A stretch of DNA of 64,000 nt, from the NCBI GenBank assembly GCA_963678705.1, contig OY783223.1, positions 682,001 through 746,000 on the forward strand. The letters are read 5' to 3'. Below are positions 32,183 through 43,291 of this stretch, piece after piece. Each line of letters starts with the position of its first letter. Position 1 is the first letter of the stretch. Position numbers and translations under genes: made by a program. Under the pieces are notes generated by a model. That model was not told the DNA's origin, searched no databases, and saw only the letters and a program-made list of their open reading frames with translations. The DNA is from Panorpa germanica (lineage: Eukaryota; Arthropoda; Insecta; Mecoptera; Panorpidae).

Positions 32183-35100
32183 CGATGTGTGGGCCAGTCA
32201 TTCTGAATCCTACAACCTCTCTGCAAGTACTTAAATCACCCAACTATCCTAACAAGTATTCCCCAAATACGCGATGCATCTGGAGCATTGTTGGACCTCC
32301 AGAAAAACGTTTGCACATCCACATCAAGAATCTAGATCTTCAAGGAGTAGATCCTGATGGACTATGCTTTCATGATGCCTTAATACTGGCAGAAAAATCA
32401 GTAAGTAGTTTTCAAAATAGCATCTTTCTTTATTTAAATTTATTTATTTCGAATTCTTTTAGCATACCAATATGGTCGAAGAAGGATTGGGAGAAGATTT
32501 AGTGTTCGGTGGTGGACAGACGTATAACTCACCCTCTTCCTTTTACATGGTAAGTCACAGTATATGCGCAGTAGCATTGGATTCAACGGCATTAATGCTA
32601 TTTCTTTTGTTTCATTTAACAGGGATCACGCAATCCAACACACAAGCATTATTTATGTGGCAATAATCGTCCAACCGCTGATTATTATTTGGGGTATGAT
32701 GCAAGAGTGACTTTTGTGACAGATGGAGATACAGAACAAACAGGATTCGAACTGGAGTACTCAGCAGCAGGTTCTGTACTTTGTTTTCCACTGCTTCCAA
32801 GTTTCTTTTTATCAAACTAAATACAAAACCTATGAAATAAAATAACTCTTTATACGAGAAAACATTTTGGAGTCATTTTGCATTATCATATTGAAGATGC
32901 GTATGATTATTCTGTCATAAAAGAATGGGCTTGTGTCCTCATTTTTTAGTGCTCGATTTTTCAATTGTTGATTGAAATTGATGTTAATAAATGTGTATTG
33001 GCGTGTAGTGTATGAGATATAGCAATTAAAATTTTGAATTGTAGTTTCAGTGCTAGAAATGGTCGGCCATATTTGTATGACGTGAAATGCATTTTAACGT
33101 CAGTTATTTGTTGAGTAGGTCAGTGCTGTGGTAATGTTTTGTAGCTGTTGGTAGTCGAAATAATCAATAATTAACAGACATAATATGGGAATTTTATTGT
33201 TCCTTGAAATAGCTGTAAATAATATTTGATATTTTGATATATAAATACATATAGCAGAGATTTATGAGCTGTAAGGTTGGTAACCTGTAAACTTGCTAGA
33301 GTTCTATCTTGAATATGCTTGAATATGTATAAAAGAGATAGCAACTAGCGGCTGTGATGTCACATGTAGTTGGAATGTTGTCTAACGTTGAATCCCTTTA
33401 ATAATTAAAGAGACAAAATGACTTTTTTAATTGTTAATATCTCCTGAAATATGAGGAGTTATTAAAAAATAATTGGACATTTGAGGTTCTAGTAACCAAC
33501 TTTATTAATATATAGTACAGTTTTATTGAAATTAAGACATAGGACACAAGCCCATTGAAGTGCAGTAGTGATAGAAACGTCACAAAACAAGACACTTCAC
33601 CAAATTGTTTACTGTGGTTTTGCTAAATGATATATTTTTGCAGGCTGTTCGAGGAATTACTCCAGCATTCAAGGTCGCCTGCTGAGCGACCACCTGGAGG
33701 TCTGTACCATCGTCATTACTGCACCAGAGAATCATACAATTTCACTATTTTTCCAAAGTTTCCTTATGATGGATTCCTCCGATTGCACAACGTTAGGACT
33801 CGAAGTAAGAAAACTATAATGTGTTTTTTATAACAAGTATTGACTTGTACTAAACTTTTTCTCTGACGTTATGCGTCATGAATTAAATTAAGTTTTTATT
33901 TACAAATATTAACAAACAAATGAATATCATATTAGTTCAATTCATGACGCATAACATCAGAGAGAAAGTTATAAAATAAGGTCCTTAATTTGTTAAATTT
34001 GGACAATGAATATATTTCGTCAATGTTGCCAGTAATTAATTTTCTATCTTTTTTTCAGATTCGCGAAGGTACCAATCTAGCGCTGGTATCCAAGTTGTGC
34101 GGTTACTCAACTCCCAGCCCTGTTTTTACTGATACCAACATCGTGCAGCTGCGCTTCTTCGGAGATAACATAGGATACGGCATGTACGACATCATCTACA
34201 CGGCCACTGATAAAGGTACTCGTTTAAGGACGTGACATTATATGTATCGGATTCCTTAAGCATATATTCGATAATGTTTTTTAACGACACAGTTAATATA
34301 TAATTATTTCAATAATTACTACATGATAAAATAACATTTAAAGAATACTTTGTGATATTCTTATAAATAAATATCAAGAAATGAAGCATTGACAGCGAAT
34401 CTCCGCTGACGTCACAAAAAAACTCATAACTCATCAATGGATTATTTAAAATCAAAAAACCAAAATGATTTCATTAGTTGATAAGCTTCTGCAGGTAACC
34501 CTGTCGAGTTTTTCTTTTTTTTTTATTGATTTTTCAATTTTCTACAGCACTTTAAAATCAAAATACCGATCAGAAACTTTGTTATTTTAAAATACGTTAA
34601 AATTAAAAAATAAAATAAAACTCGATAGCGTTACCTCGGCATTTACGTAAAGAAAGAGTGTGCAAAATTTCAAATGGAACGCTCCAGTAGATTTTGAGCT
34701 AGAGAGGGCACCGACTCTGAAAAAGCTAAGTGTGAGTAAAACGCGTTTAAAAGTGTCAAAGAAAGACGAAACCAGGCCAGAGGGGTAAAGACTTAGAACT
34801 CTATATCTCCGACAGTTTTACTCCAATCGACTTTAAATTTTCACACAATAAACTTAATATATTGTACATTAATATAATTAAAAGAAAAAAATACTGTTTT
34901 AATTGTTAATATCTCGTAAAATATAGAGAGTTATTTGAGGTCCTGGTAGCCAACTTTATCAATATATTGCAAAGTTTTATAGAAATTCATGAACTGTTTC
35001 AGGAAAAGGCTGTGGAGGCACATTGTTCAACTACGGAGGCATCTTCACCAGCCCCATGTACCCAGCAAGCTATCGAGAGGAGAAGGATTGCAGATGGGAT

Positions 35101-36967
35101 GTTGCAGTGCCCCACGGTTCGGTGGTTGTCCTAAAGTTCGATATGTTTGACCTAGGATCAGCAGAATTGTGTGAAACAAATTACCTTGAACTCATAGAAG
35201 TGCACCGGGAAACTGGCAGCGAGATTATGAAGACCAGATACTGCGGAGGGGTAAGTTTAGCGTATTGGTATTATTATTTATTATTATTCGGTTTATTTAT
35301 TTGAATAATTTTTAGGATACGCCTGCAAACTTCTATAGCGCAACCAATGAATTGGCGGTTCGCTATGTAACGACTGTTAATAACGGCGGAACCGGATGGA
35401 CTGCTACTTTCATAGCGTCGCTACCAGGTACGGATGTTGTCTCACGACAGTACTACTTTCTTGTAACTGTCGCGGTAATACTGTTGGCTATCAGGTTATC
35501 TATACGGCGACAAAAGAAATTCACCTTGCAGGGGCACATAGTTTTATGCGGTATCTTTCACACGGCGTGACTTTTATCGAATAGTAACCGAACAAGAGTT
35601 TAGTGGTGAAGTATCATTTGCACGTGTTTCAAGTTTATTATTAGAAAATATTCAGCGAATCTTTTATAGATAATGATTTATTGATTTCTTTGATGAAACA
35701 AAAGTCCGTTTTGTGAGATAACGCTATGGAATTATATAAAAATCGCGTTGCAACTCAAGCGGCGTCCCAGACAATATTTTATCCAATAATTTCAAATCAA
35801 CAATAATTCGGCTACTGTAAATTCTAGCAGTACAAATCTAACAACACAGAAATCTATTGATACAGATAGTTTCAGAGATAGTTACTACTTTTCACGGTAG
35901 CATAAAATCAATGCATCACGCGTTAAGTAGACGAACTGCCTTGATATTTATATTAACGTTTTTATTTCTTTAAATATTTAAAAGTTCACAAAACTGTAAT
36001 TCATCAAATTTGAATACAGTTGTGCCGCTTGTTTTAGATATGCATAATACGTCATAGAAGAAATAAGTAATAAGTATATTTTTCCTTTTTCTCAACCTTT
36101 GTAAAATAAAACTTGATGGGATACACAACGCAACTGTTAGTAGTAAATGATGTATCACACAAACACAAAAGAAATTGCAAATCTGAGAACGTTACGTACA
36201 ATGCATTGGAATTTTCTATAACGTTGGATTCCTTTAATAATTAAAGAGACAAAATGCTTTTCTTAATTCTTAATATCTCCTTGAGTTATTTGAGATCGTG
36301 ATAGCCAACTTAAGGTAGTTGTATCGTGGAATGACTTTTCAAAGGATTTTAATAAAACTTCATTTAATTGCTCTTTAATTAATTATAAGACATATTGACC
36401 TCAGGTCGATTAAAATTTACGACTCCATTATTGAGAAAAACGATATTAAAGTTTTGTTATTTTAACACAGGCTCTTATGGGAAATAGTAATTTCAATGTT
36501 ATTTTTATCGAATAAAATAAAAACGATTCAAAGGAATTCAATAAAAATTTAATATATTATAGAAACAGTAGTTATTAATCACATAAAAAAAAATGGAAAT
36601 TATTGTCCACGCCATTACAGAAATAAAATTTTGTAAACATTGAAAATTTTTATAAAATCAAGAAATGACTGTGTATGTGTATGTACGTGTATGTACGTGT
36701 AGATACTATTTACATGTAGTGAGAACAGTGAGACTGTACTTTCACAAAAGTTTTTAACGAGACTATTTGACACTAACGTTTCAGCTACATTATAATTTTA
36801 GGTTGCTGAGTTATACTTTTGAGCATGACTATCACGATACAACTACCTTAAGAAATAAGATAGAAATTTGGTCATGATTCACAAGTCCATTATTATTTTT
36901 TTCATAATTGTTTCTTCTGTTTATGTAAAATTTTATTTTTTCAGGAGCTGAAGTTTCAACATGGTAA
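32183..36967 (+). CDS. Cubilin-like multi-CUB protein, copy B (last three CUB domains)
   Basis: Exons 32183-32400, 32463-32549, 32623-32770, 33644-33804, 34059-34215, 35003-35250, 35316-35427, 36945-36967 (TAA) have exactly the same lengths, phases and splice sites as the last eight exons of copy A. The frame is open. It encodes three full CUB domains and the same GAEVSTW tail. The first exon begins at a phase-1 domain boundary, so there is no start codon, and the sequence further left is intron and transposon. It could only be expressed if joined to an upstream exon outside this block. Differences from copy A are few and mostly silent; the exon at 35003 has one change in 248 bp. Intron 6 of this copy lacks the piggyBac-like MITE of copy A. 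Confidence 0.75.
32924..33556 (+). mobile_element. MITE-1 copy in CUB-B intron 3
   Basis: Complete, with both 16-bp ends AATGGGCTTGTGTCCT and AGGACACAAGCCCATT. It sits in the MITE-5 remnant exactly as in copy A, so the nesting predates the A/B split. Confidence 0.88.
36314..36847. mobile_element. TTAA-flanked MITE in CUB-B last intron, 534 bp
   Basis: Starts GGTAGTTGTATCGTG and ends CACGATACAACTACC, with TTAA on both sides (36310-36313, 36848-36851). It is absent from the same intron in copies A and C. Inside lies a small tandem run of GTGTATGTAC near 36670-36700. Either a piggyBac-like TTAA or a TA target would fit; a few flanking bases were lost relative to the other copies. Confidence 0.75.
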
Positions 36968-37430
36968 AATAATGTTCCAAGATAATCTGTTTAGATGGCG
37001 GCGACTTGAATTGAAAAAATGAAAATTAATTTTATTAATAGTTTATTAGTTATTAAAAATTATAATTTAAAAAATATCAATCAATATACAAATTAAAGTT
37101 CTTTTATTTATGTGTTATTATTATAAGTTGGAAACAGCACAACCTGGCACCATTTTCCATTTATTTCGAAGTTTGCAAAACTCTTTTTGGAAACTTTTCT
37201 TTCCTTGTAATTCCAAATTGGCCAGGTATCCATGGAAATATGCAATGGGCCTGTGCACTCATTTTTAGTGGTCGATTTTTCAATTATTGATGTTAATAAA
37301 TGTGTATTGGCGTGTCTAATTTATTGAATGTCTAAATGGTGACCGAGATATAGCAATTAAAAGTTTGAATTGTAGTTTTAGCGCTACAGATGTCGGCCAT
37401 ATTTATGACGTAACATGTCTGTACTATTAA

Positions 37431-38388
37431 GGGGTGGTCTAGAGCTCGGAAATTTAAGTTATTTTGAGGATTGTTTTTTTTATAATAAAAATAATGAAAA
37501 ACGATATTTTAACTTTTTAGGCTTATTATTACACTTATCTAGATACAAAGAAATCATTTTTGAAACTTAAAAAAATTGTTAATTATTTTAAAGATGGCGC
37601 TGAAGTAGACCCTGTCAATAAATTGGATCTGGACGGTGCTACCGATTTTGGCTCTTCTATTTATTTGAAAAATTTGAAAACCAAGCAAATTATTAATTAG
37701 TATGCCCAGTAAACATTTTGGAGTGACTTTGACATCATATTGAAGATGGGTCATGATTTTTTTATCATAAAAGAGTTCATTTATAGTTCAGCTTCTCACA
37801 TTTTTTCATATAAAATGTCTACTTTATCGGCTACAAATGGCGAAATTACTCCACCTGTCGGAATACAAATGAAGATAAAGTTGATGCGAACTATAATTGA
37901 AGTTAAATAGTGATAGAAACGACACTAAATAGGGCACTCACCAAATTGTTTACTGGGTGAGTATAGTTCTGGTCAGGACTAGAGAAAAAAAATAATTGAA
38001 AATTGACAAAATGACGTTTTTGAAATCGAAATTCTAATAAACCGGGTTTTTTTTACCAGTAATTTAATGAAAGAAATACGAAATTATTGAAATAAAAAAA
38101 TGAATATAGTTCCAACGATAGCTATTGATGTTGTGAGTAACATATTAAAATTTCAGACGATTCGGGTAAAAAGCTTTTTCTACCTCATCATCATGCCGAA
38201 AAAAGTACCTTTGAGATAAATGAGATTAAAGTTTGAAGTATAGATATTGCTATATGGTGTATGCTATGGCTTTATGGCTATTGATATATGCTAAAATGGC
38301 TGCAGAAACGAAACTTTAAAAGACTTTACTTTCGAAATATCAAAAAAAAAAAAAAAAAACTATTTTTGGAAAATTCTAGACCACCTTC
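37431..38388. mobile_element. Element with GGGGTGGTCTAGA termini, copy B, carrying a nested MITE-5
   Basis: Left end GGGGTGGTCTAGAGC after TTAA, right end TTCTAGACCACCTTC. It contains an intact MITE-5 at 37705-37957 and otherwise follows copy A (19350-19991). Confidence 0.65.
37705..37957. mobile_element. MITE-5, intact, 253 bp
   Basis: Ends CCCAGTAAACATTTTGG and CCAAATTGTTTACTGGG form an imperfect 17-bp inverted repeat. It is flanked by TG on both sides (37703-37704 and 37958-37959), and copy A has the uninterrupted TATGAGTATAG. The CCCAGTAAACA end is shared with element X, so MITE-5 may be a deletion derivative of that family. Confidence 0.85.
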
Positions 38389-38591
38389 TTTCTATGGGTA
38401 AGAGTTCTGTGTTGCATATGCTATCTCTTTTACGCTCTGTTGTTTGAAAGAGATAGCAACTTAGCGGACGCGATGTTACATGTGTTGATAAAAGTAATTG
38501 GACATTTCAGGTTCTAATACCAAACTTTATCAATATATAGTACAGTTTTATAGAAATTAAGACATAGGACACTAGGCCATTTATTAATTAC

Positions 38592-38660
38592 TTGGGCTTG
38601 TGTCCTATTAACATCGAGTTCAATCAACAAACCACTAAACAATGAGGACACAAGCCCATT
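38592..38660. mobile_element. Minimal MITE-1, about 70 bp
   Basis: Only the two ends remain: TTGGGCTTGTGTCCT, about 40 bp of interior, then AGGACACAAGCCCATT. It lies directly ahead of the ZNF2 upstream region, at the place where ZNF1 and ZNF3 have long copies (20203-20785 and 51372-52003). Confidence 0.75.
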
Positions 38661-38687
38661 TCATACTACCTATATGTAGATTGTAGA

Positions 38688-39010
38688 TTATTAACTCGGT
38701 CGATAACAAAGAAGACTGTGCTGTCAAAGTATACTTTCCTTAATATCATCTTTAATTAATATAAATTCAGTTATGACAGAACCAAATTATTCGTCAATAA
38801 AATGTACATTTGTTGTTGAAATAATAAACAATTTAGTATATTAGTTTAAGTCGTTGATGGGTCGTAGAATGATTGATGTGTGCAAAGTGGCGCTAGATGG
38901 CATCACTGATAACAAAAATTGCTGATGCTATAGGTACTGCTAATGGATGTGTAAAACATGGCCGATTATAATCTAGTGATAGTGTCATTGCAAACAACAA
39001 ACAGAACTTT
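38688..39010 (+). promoter_or_regulatory. Conserved ZNF upstream region, copy 2
   Basis: Counterpart of 20814-21150 and 52022-52350. It lies just before ZNF2 and includes the start of the shared upstream ORF (ATG at 38958). In this copy roughly 195 bp that separate it from the main ATG in copy 3 have been lost, at an AATT microhomology near 39016-39020. Confidence 0.4.
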
Positions 39011-39020
39011 TATCAATTAG
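38958..39020 (+). other. Upstream ORF (20 codons) before ZNF2
   Basis: ATGGCCGATTATAATC opens a 20-codon frame (MADYNLVIVS) ending TAG at 39020, 30 bp before the ZNF2 ATG at 39051. The same start exists ahead of ZNF1 (21084) and ZNF3 (52301-52402), with different lengths because the sequence after it differs. If it lies in the transcript it would reduce initiation at the main ATG. Confidence 0.3.
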
Positions 39021-39050
39021 TGGAAATTTCAATATTATTTTACATTGAAA

Positions 39051-40883
39051 ATGGAAAATATATATGATAACATGGAGGCTGCTTCTGAAATAGCGTCTGA
39101 CATCGAGGAAGACGATCAACAAGTTTCTGACACATTTTCTGAAAACGAAAACATTGATATGAAAATAGAAACTGAAGAGAGTACTGTAGTGTTCTCTGAT
39201 GTGGCTAATATTAAAACAGAAATAAAAGAAGAATCGATTGAACCAGGAAGTGCAAGATATGAATCAATTACTGCCTATATAAAATATGAGGAGACAGATT
39301 CCTCGAAAGCAATATACTGCGAAAACTGCTACACTTCCTGTCAAAACGAGGATACTCTACAGGAACACCTAAATCAATCTGTCAATCCTGGATGCAAAAA
39401 GAAATATACCCGTAATGAAGGCAACCAGAGTGTTGATAAAGATATTGCTGTTTACAATTTACAGGATGCCAGCTCTAGAATTGACGTGCTCCAGCAACTT
39501 GGTGAACTTGTTGATAAAGATCGTCATGTAGACACAAACCCTGATGATAATTGCAATGATCCTAAACTTGGCGTTAGATCATGTGTTAAATTGATTAAAA
39601 TTGGATCAAGGGGTAACTGCAACTTAGCAATACCATTTTATACCTGTGACGTTTGTCAACAATCTTTTACTATAAAGACAAGTTTAATTAAACATATTTA
39701 TAGTCATACGGAACGGAGACTCTTTCCATGTGACGTGTGTGACAAGAGTTTTAGTCAAAAGTGTAGCTTAACTACACATAAACTAATTCACAGTGGAAAA
39801 CGCCCGTTTTCATGTGACGTGTGTGACAAGAGTTTTAGTCAAATGTGTAACTTAACTACACATAAACTAATTCACAGTGGACAACGTCTGTTTTTATGTG
39901 ACGTGTGTGACAAGAGTTTTAGTCAAAAGTGTAGCTTAACTACACATAAACTAATTCACAGTGGAAAACGTCTGTTTTCATGTGATGTGTGTGACAAGAG
40001 TTTTAGTCAAAAGTGTAGCTTAACTACACATAAACTAATTCACAGTGGAAAACGTCCGTTTTTATGTGACATGTGTGACAAGAGTTTTAGTCAAAAGAGT
40101 AACTTAACTACACATAAACTAATTCACAGTGGAAAACGCCCGTTTTCATGTGACGTGTGTGACAAGAGTTTTAGTAAAAAGGATAACTTAACTACACATA
40201 AACTAATTCACAGTGGAAAACGCCCGTTTCCATGTGACGTGTGTGACAAGAGTTTTAGTCAAAAGAGTAACTTAACTACACATAAACTAATTCACAGTGG
40301 AAAACGCCCGTTTTCATGTGACGTGTGTGACAAGAGTTTCAGTAAAAAGGATAACTTAACTACACATAAACTAATTCACAGTGGAAAACGTCCGTTTTTA
40401 TGTGACATGTGTGACAAGAGTTTTAGTCAAAAGAGTAACTTAACTACACATAAACTAATTCACAGTGGAAAACGCCCGTTTTCATGTGACGTGTGTGACA
40501 AGAGTTTTAGTCAAAAGAGTAACTTAACTACACATAAACTAATTCACAGTGGAAAACGCCCGTTTTCATGTGACGTGTGTCACAAGAGTTTTAATTATAA
40601 GTGTAACTTAACTATACATAAACTAATTCACAGTGGAAAACGCCCGTTTTCATGCGACGTGTGTGACAAGAGTTTTAATTATAAGTGTAACTTAACTATA
40701 CATAAACTAATTCACAGTGGGAAACGCCCGTTTTCATGTGACGTGTGTCACAAGAGTTTTAATTATAAGTGTAACTTAACTATACATAAACTAATTCACT
40801 GTGGAAAACGCCCGTTTTCATGTGATGTGTGTAACAAAAGTTTTAATTATAAGTGTAACTTAACTAGACATAAACTAGCTTAG
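39051..40883 (+). CDS. C2H2 zinc-finger protein, copy 2 (about 610 aa)
   Basis: ATG at 39051 (MENIYDNMEAAS) opens the longest intact frame of the family. Residues 1-195: acidic, with four psi-K-x-E sites (MKIE, IKTE, IKEE, IKYE) that fit SUMO attachment consensus, plus a Cys-x2-Cys (YCENCYTSC) that may form a lone non-standard zinc site. Then a divergent finger (YTCDVCQQSF) and thirteen regular 28-residue C2H2 fingers (CDVCDKSFSQKCSLTTH...H) joined by HSGKRP. The last finger is cut at HKLA by a TAG where other units read CAC, so its final His is missing. Likely role: nuclear sequence-specific DNA binding, probably with a regulated N-terminal domain. The fingers differ little at the contact positions. 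Confidence 0.75.
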   Translation: MENIYDNMEAASEIASDIEEDDQQVSDTFSENENIDMKIETEESTVVFSDVANIKTEIKEESIEPGSARYESITAYIKYEETDSSKAIYCENCYTSCQNEDTLQEHLNQSVNPGCKKKYTRNEGNQSVDKDIAVYNLQDASSRIDVLQQLGELVDKDRHVDTNPDDNCNDPKLGVRSCVKLIKIGSRGNCNLAIPFYTCDVCQQSFTIKTSLIKHIYSHTERRLFPCDVCDKSFSQKCSLTTHKLIHSGKRPFSCDVCDKSFSQMCNLTTHKLIHSGQRLFLCDVCDKSFSQKCSLTTHKLIHSGKRLFSCDVCDKSFSQKCSLTTHKLIHSGKRPFLCDMCDKSFSQKSNLTTHKLIHSGKRPFSCDVCDKSFSKKDNLTTHKLIHSGKRPFPCDVCDKSFSQKSNLTTHKLIHSGKRPFSCDVCDKSFSKKDNLTTHKLIHSGKRPFLCDMCDKSFSQKSNLTTHKLIHSGKRPFSCDVCDKSFSQKSNLTTHKLIHSGKRPFSCDVCHKSFNYKCNLTIHKLIHSGKRPFSCDVCDKSFNYKCNLTIHKLIHSGKRPFSCDVCHKSFNYKCNLTIHKLIHCGKRPFSCDVCNKSFNYKCNLTRHKLA

Positions 40884-41950
40884 AGTGGAAAACGCGTGTT
40901 TTTATGTGACGTGTGTAACAAGAGTTTTAGTCAAAAGTATAACTTAACTAGACATATACTAAATCACAGTGGAAAACGCTCGTTTTAGTCATACCTAACT
41001 ACGTGTGTGACAAGCGTTTTAATTATAAGTGTGACTTAACTACACATAAACAAATTCACTACACACAGTGGAAAACGCCCGTTTTAGTCATACCTAACTA
41101 CGTGTGTGACAAGCGTTTTAATTATAAGTGTGACTTAACTACACATAAACTAATTCACAACACACAGTGGAAAACGTCCGTTTTCATGCGACGTGTGTGA
41201 CAAGAGTTTTATTTATATATATAACCTAACTAGACATAAACTAGCTCACAGTGGAAAACGCGTGTTTTCATGTGACTTGTGTGACAAGAGTTTTAGTCAA
41301 AAGTGTAACCTAACTACACATAAACTAATTCACAGTGGAAAACGCCCGTTTTCATGCGACGTGTGTGACAAGAGTTTTATTTATAAATATAACCTAACTA
41401 GATATAAACTAGCTCACAGTGGAAAACGCGTGTTTTCATGTGACGTGTGTGACAAGAGTTTTAGTCAAAAGTGTAACTTAACTACACATAAACTAATTCA
41501 CAGTAGAAAACGCCCGTTTTCATGCGACGTGTGCGACAAGAGTTTAAGTCAAAAATGTGACTTAACTACACATAAACTAATTCACAGTGTAAAACGCCCG
41601 TTTTTATGTGACGTGTGTGACAAGAGTTTTAGTCAAAAGTGTGACTTAACTACACATAAACTAATTCACAGTGGAAAACGCCCGTTTTCATGCGACGTGT
41701 GCGACAAGAGTTTTAGTCAAAAGTGTGACTTAACTACACATAAACTAATTCACAGTGTAAAACGCCCGTTTTCATGTGACGTGTGTGACAAGAGTTTTAG
41801 TCAAAAGTGTGACTTAACTACACATAAACTAATTCACAGTGGAAAACGCCCGTTTTAGTCCTACTTAACTACGTGTGCGACAAGAGTTTTAATTATAAGT
41901 GTAATCTAACTGTACATAAAGAGGTGCATTCAAGAAATAATAGACAGTGA
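40884..41950 (+). pseudogene. Zinc-finger array remainder of ZNF2
   Basis: Repeat units continue beyond the stop. Two carry the TTTTAGTCATAC stop form (40983, 41082) with extra CACTACACA insertions. From about 41163 eight in-frame fingers follow to a TAG at 41858, in the same frame as the upstream gene but with defects: one has Tyr for the first His (RYKLAH) and one has Leu for the conserved Phe (KSLSQK). The last unit ends at TGA 41950 after HSRNNRQ. Without the stops the array would be longer by about a dozen fingers. Confidence 0.75.
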
Positions 41951-42358
41951 ACTTATTCAACTTATTTTGTTTTATAGTTATTTGTTTTATCCTTAACTCT
42001 CATTACATTGTCAGATATTTTTTATTTATGGTTTCTCCAGCTTCCTATAAATGTTAGACTAGATGGAACTTTTGTTTTTATTTGAAAATCTCTAAAATGT
42101 AAATACTAATTTTATTTCATAATTATTTTCATAGTTATTTTTAATGGTCCTATTTTCTTTATGTTGAAATGCGTTGAAAGTTATTTGTTATTTGAGACAA
42201 TATAATATTAGATTCATTTGATATTTCAACTCACCATGACAAAGATATAAATATTACGTAATCATATGTTAACTCACATATGGCACATCCGTGCAAGTAG
42301 AATTCTATGTGTAAAACTATTGTTAAATGCCTATACAACAGAAGGCAATATAAATATT

Positions 42359-43288
42359 CTAGAGTTTACCCCCGTCGCAATGCGACGTCTTTTTGGCTTG
42401 TATGATTTGAATACAATAAAATAATTCGTAATTACATTTAATATTTAATTCTATTTTTAAATTGAAATAATAAACTCGTACACATATACATAAATATATT
42501 TTTTTATCAAAATAAAAAATATTTTCAATTTATGCGTTATTTGACCAACTTTTTTTCAAAATTTGGGATTTTTTTTTTCGATTCGTAAATAAGTTACCAA
42601 GGTTAGCCTATATACAAAATTTCAACTTTGTAGCACAATTTTTACTCTCGGCAAATACTGCCCCCCGTGCCCCCAAATAAAATTTTGAATTTTTTTTTTA
42701 TTAATAATATACTTAATTATTCTAGAATCCAGAATATGAACTTGCTCCAAAGTTCCCTACCGGGCTCCCAATTTTTTTAACGCCCCCTTTTTCAATTTTT
42801 GAATTTCTAATTTTTGAAAAATATCAGCATTGACCATTATAATACACCTGTAAAATTTCACTTTTCCCCCGTGCCCACAAATAAAAGTTTGAAATTTTGA
42901 AATTTCTTTTATTAATAATATACTTAATTATTCTAGAATACAGAATATGAACTTTCTCTAACGTTCCCTACCTTGCCCCCGAATTTCTTCAACCCCCTCT
43001 TTTTCAATTTTTGAATTTCTAATTTTTGAAAAATATCAGCATTGACCATGATAATACACATGCAAAATTGCACCTTTCTATCTTTTACGAATAAAAAGTA
43101 ATACAGCAAAAAAGAGCCCAACTTTTTTTCAGTTTTTCCAAAATTACGGGTTTCCAGGAAATTCAGGGAAAAATCCAAGGACGCCAAAAGTATTAAAAAA
43201 AATTTCTCTACGAAATAGGAAATTTTCAAAAACATTGACGGAGCCATTTTCGAGCTACCATACAAAATTCAGTACCAAACATATAAGA
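42359..43288 (-). mobile_element. Non-autonomous Helitron-like element (part 1 of composite)
   Basis: Read on the minus strand it ends ...GTCGCATTGCGACGG...CTAG: a perfect GTCGC/GCGAC hairpin (42374-42386) about 11 bp before CTAG (42359-42362), the Helitron 3'-end layout. The presumed 5' end TCTTATATGTTTGGTAC lies at 43288. The second copy is 55465-56212. The left flank is T here and A in the other copy, so the expected A/T target is only partly supported. No genes; a 110-codon frame inside is not conserved as protein. Confidence 0.6.
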
Positions 43289-43291
43289 ATA

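Noticed and set aside
35352-35584. Frames of 62-72 codons after CUB exon 35316-35427 (also 60819-61051)
   Set aside because: They read through the splice donor at 35428. The conserved terminal exon GAEVSTW and matching phases support splicing.
42933-43265. Up to 110-codon frame starting MYGSSKMAPS, repeated at 55892-56188 and 63688-63963
   Set aside because: Shared repeat DNA at the end of a Helitron-like element. Frame lengths differ between copies because of indels, so coding is not maintained.
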